Positions 6,109-6,403 of a stretch of 6,403 bases of DNA are shown here, one piece after another. The stretch spans positions 1-6,403 of the forward strand of contig JAITTD010000003.1 of NCBI GenBank assembly GCA_031287245.1, given 5' to 3'. The translations under genes were made by a program, and so were the position numbers. Source of the DNA: Bacteroidales bacterium. Lineage in GTDB: Bacteria; Bacteroidota; Bacteroidia; Bacteroidales; UBA4181. Position 1 is the first letter of the stretch. The number at the start of each line of letters is the position of its first letter. The notes under the pieces are model-generated. The model was not told the origin of the DNA. It was given only the letters and a program-made list of their open reading frames with translations, and did not search any database.

Positions 6109-6285
6109 ATGAGCCAAAGTGGTGAATCGTTAAATAATCGTTTGGAAAAAATAGAAGATAAAAACGATGAAATTTTATCAAATGTTTCCCGAAAAAGCGT
6201 TGAAAATAAGGAAAATACAATTGTGCGAACAGTGTTCGCACAATCTAATCACAAGATTGAAAAGATGTATATCTTTGCAAAATAA
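6109..6285 (+). CDS. Possible 58-residue small protein (doubtful)
   Basis: This runs from ATG 6109 to TAA 6283-6285; a TTG at 6097 in the same frame would add four residues but is less likely. The product is polar, rich in Asn, Glu, Lys and Ser, with a possible short amphipathic helix early on (SLNNRLEKIEDKNDEIL). It has no signal peptide, membrane segment or known motif, and I do not recognise it. A full-match -7 element precedes it at 6092. Against it being a gene: it is short and AT-rich, a perfect 25-bp dyad cuts through it (6220-6244), and another -7-like element lies within its last codons. The region may instead be the regulatory leader of the gene at 6357. Confidence 0.3.
   Translation: MSQSGESLNNRLEKIEDKNDEILSNVSRKSVENKENTIVRTVFAQSNHKIEKMYIFAK
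6220..6244. promoter_or_regulatory. Perfect 25-bp dyad, possible operator
   Basis: ATTGTGCGAACA (6220-6231) is followed by one base (G6232) and then its exact reverse complement TGTTCGCACAAT (6233-6244). Twelve matching pairs this close together are very unlikely by chance in 6.4 kb. Its right edge is 25 bases before the -7-like element TATCTTTG at 6270, so it would abut the -33 region, a common place for an operator. As RNA it could also form a stem of 10-11 pairs, but no U-run follows on the plus strand, so it is a poor intrinsic terminator in that direction. The core CGAAC-N3-GTTCG resembles the Gram-positive LexA box, which has a 4-base centre, so that identity is not supported. The regulator is unknown. 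Confidence 0.6.
6270..6277 (+). promoter_or_regulatory. Candidate -7 element upstream of the last gene
   Basis: TATCTTTG matches TAnnTTTG fully and is followed by CA, a common continuation in Bacteroidota promoters. No TTTG box is seen 19-21 bases upstream; the 25-bp dyad ends there instead. Transcription from here would give the gene at 6357 a leader of about 70-75 bases. Confidence 0.4.
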
Positions 6286-6326
6286 ATTTTAATATAAACG
6301 CTTAAAATAAAGGAGAAGGATTAATA

Positions 6327-6334
6327 TAATTTTG
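6327..6334 (+). promoter_or_regulatory. Second candidate -7 element upstream of the last gene
   Basis: TAATTTTG is a full match to TAnnTTTG, followed by CA, and identical to the element at 5045. There is no good TTTG box at the expected distance. It would give the gene at 6357 a leader of about 15-18 bases. Either this or the element at 6270 may be the real promoter; both may be chance in AT-rich DNA. Confidence 0.4.
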
Positions 6335-6356
6335 CATTTTACAGATTAAATTAAAT

Positions 6357-6403
6357 ATGTCGGATATTATAAAGAAAGATATTGAAAACATTGCCGTTGA
6401 CAG
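6357..6403 (+). CDS. Start of an unidentified gene, cut by window edge
   Basis: ATG at 6357 opens a frame of 15 full codons to the end of the window (MSDIIKKDIENIAVD, then a split codon AG). The upstream DNA is AT-rich with two promoter-like elements, and no stop interrupts the frame, which is what a true gene start looks like in this phylum. Fifteen residues are too few to name a family. No Shine-Dalgarno is near; the purine run AAGGAGAAGG is about 38 bases upstream, too far to serve this start. Confidence 0.55.
   Translation, partial: MSDIIKKDIENIAVD

Noticed and set aside
6226..6238. LexA (SOS) box inside the 25-bp dyad
   Set aside because: The core is CGAAC-N3-GTTCG, whereas the Gram-positive box has four central bases. 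The dyad extends well beyond the core, and no SOS gene is visible.
6309..6319. Shine-Dalgarno-like purine run AAGGAGAAGG
   Set aside because: It is about 38 bases from the ATG at 6357, and no start codon follows at a workable distance. Genes in this phylum rarely use such sites.

Overview
The window looks like chromosomal DNA from a member of the Bacteroidota, most likely Bacteroidales. The evidence is a SusC/SusD-type outer-membrane nutrient uptake pair, Bacteroidota-style promoter elements (TAnnTTTG at -7) instead of sigma70 boxes, AT-rich leaders without Shine-Dalgarno sequences, and a SusD lipoprotein signal. The genus cannot be named from the sequence.

Left part (1-4272, minus strand): the 5' 251 codons of a SusD-family surface lipoprotein, cut by the window edge, lie 20 bp downstream of a complete 1165-residue SusC-family TonB-dependent transporter. 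The two form a susCD operon read from right to left. Together they would bind an oligomeric nutrient at the surface and pull it through the outer membrane. Neither an enzyme nor a regulator is visible, so the substrate stays unknown.

Middle (4273-5065): a 793-bp non-coding region between the divergent susC and coiled-coil/ispF units. It holds most of the unusual structure: a 21-bp tandem array (4400-4500), a 10-bp tandem array with a 30-bp super-period (4511-4590), a (CT)13 tract (4658-4684), a small GC hairpin near susC, and a short motif repeated at 21-bp spacing. The two arrays share a 10-base core in opposite orientation, so together they make one long imperfect inverted repeat upstream of susC.

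Right part (5021-6403, plus strand): a good Bacteroidota promoter leads into an unrecognised coiled-coil protein gene. Five bases later comes ispF (2-C-methyl-D-erythritol 2,4-cyclodiphosphate synthase, MEP isoprenoid pathway). After ispF lies an AT-rich stretch with a doubtful 58-codon ORF, three -7-like elements and a perfect 25-bp dyad (12-bp arms around one base). The first 15 codons of another gene follow and run off the window.

I found no mobile element, CRISPR array, tRNA or rRNA. Most of the window is ordinary. The best candidates for something undescribed are the compound inverted repeat array upstream of susC, the 25-bp dyad after ispF, and the uncharacterised coiled-coil protein linked to ispF. 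None of these amounts to a demonstrated new system.
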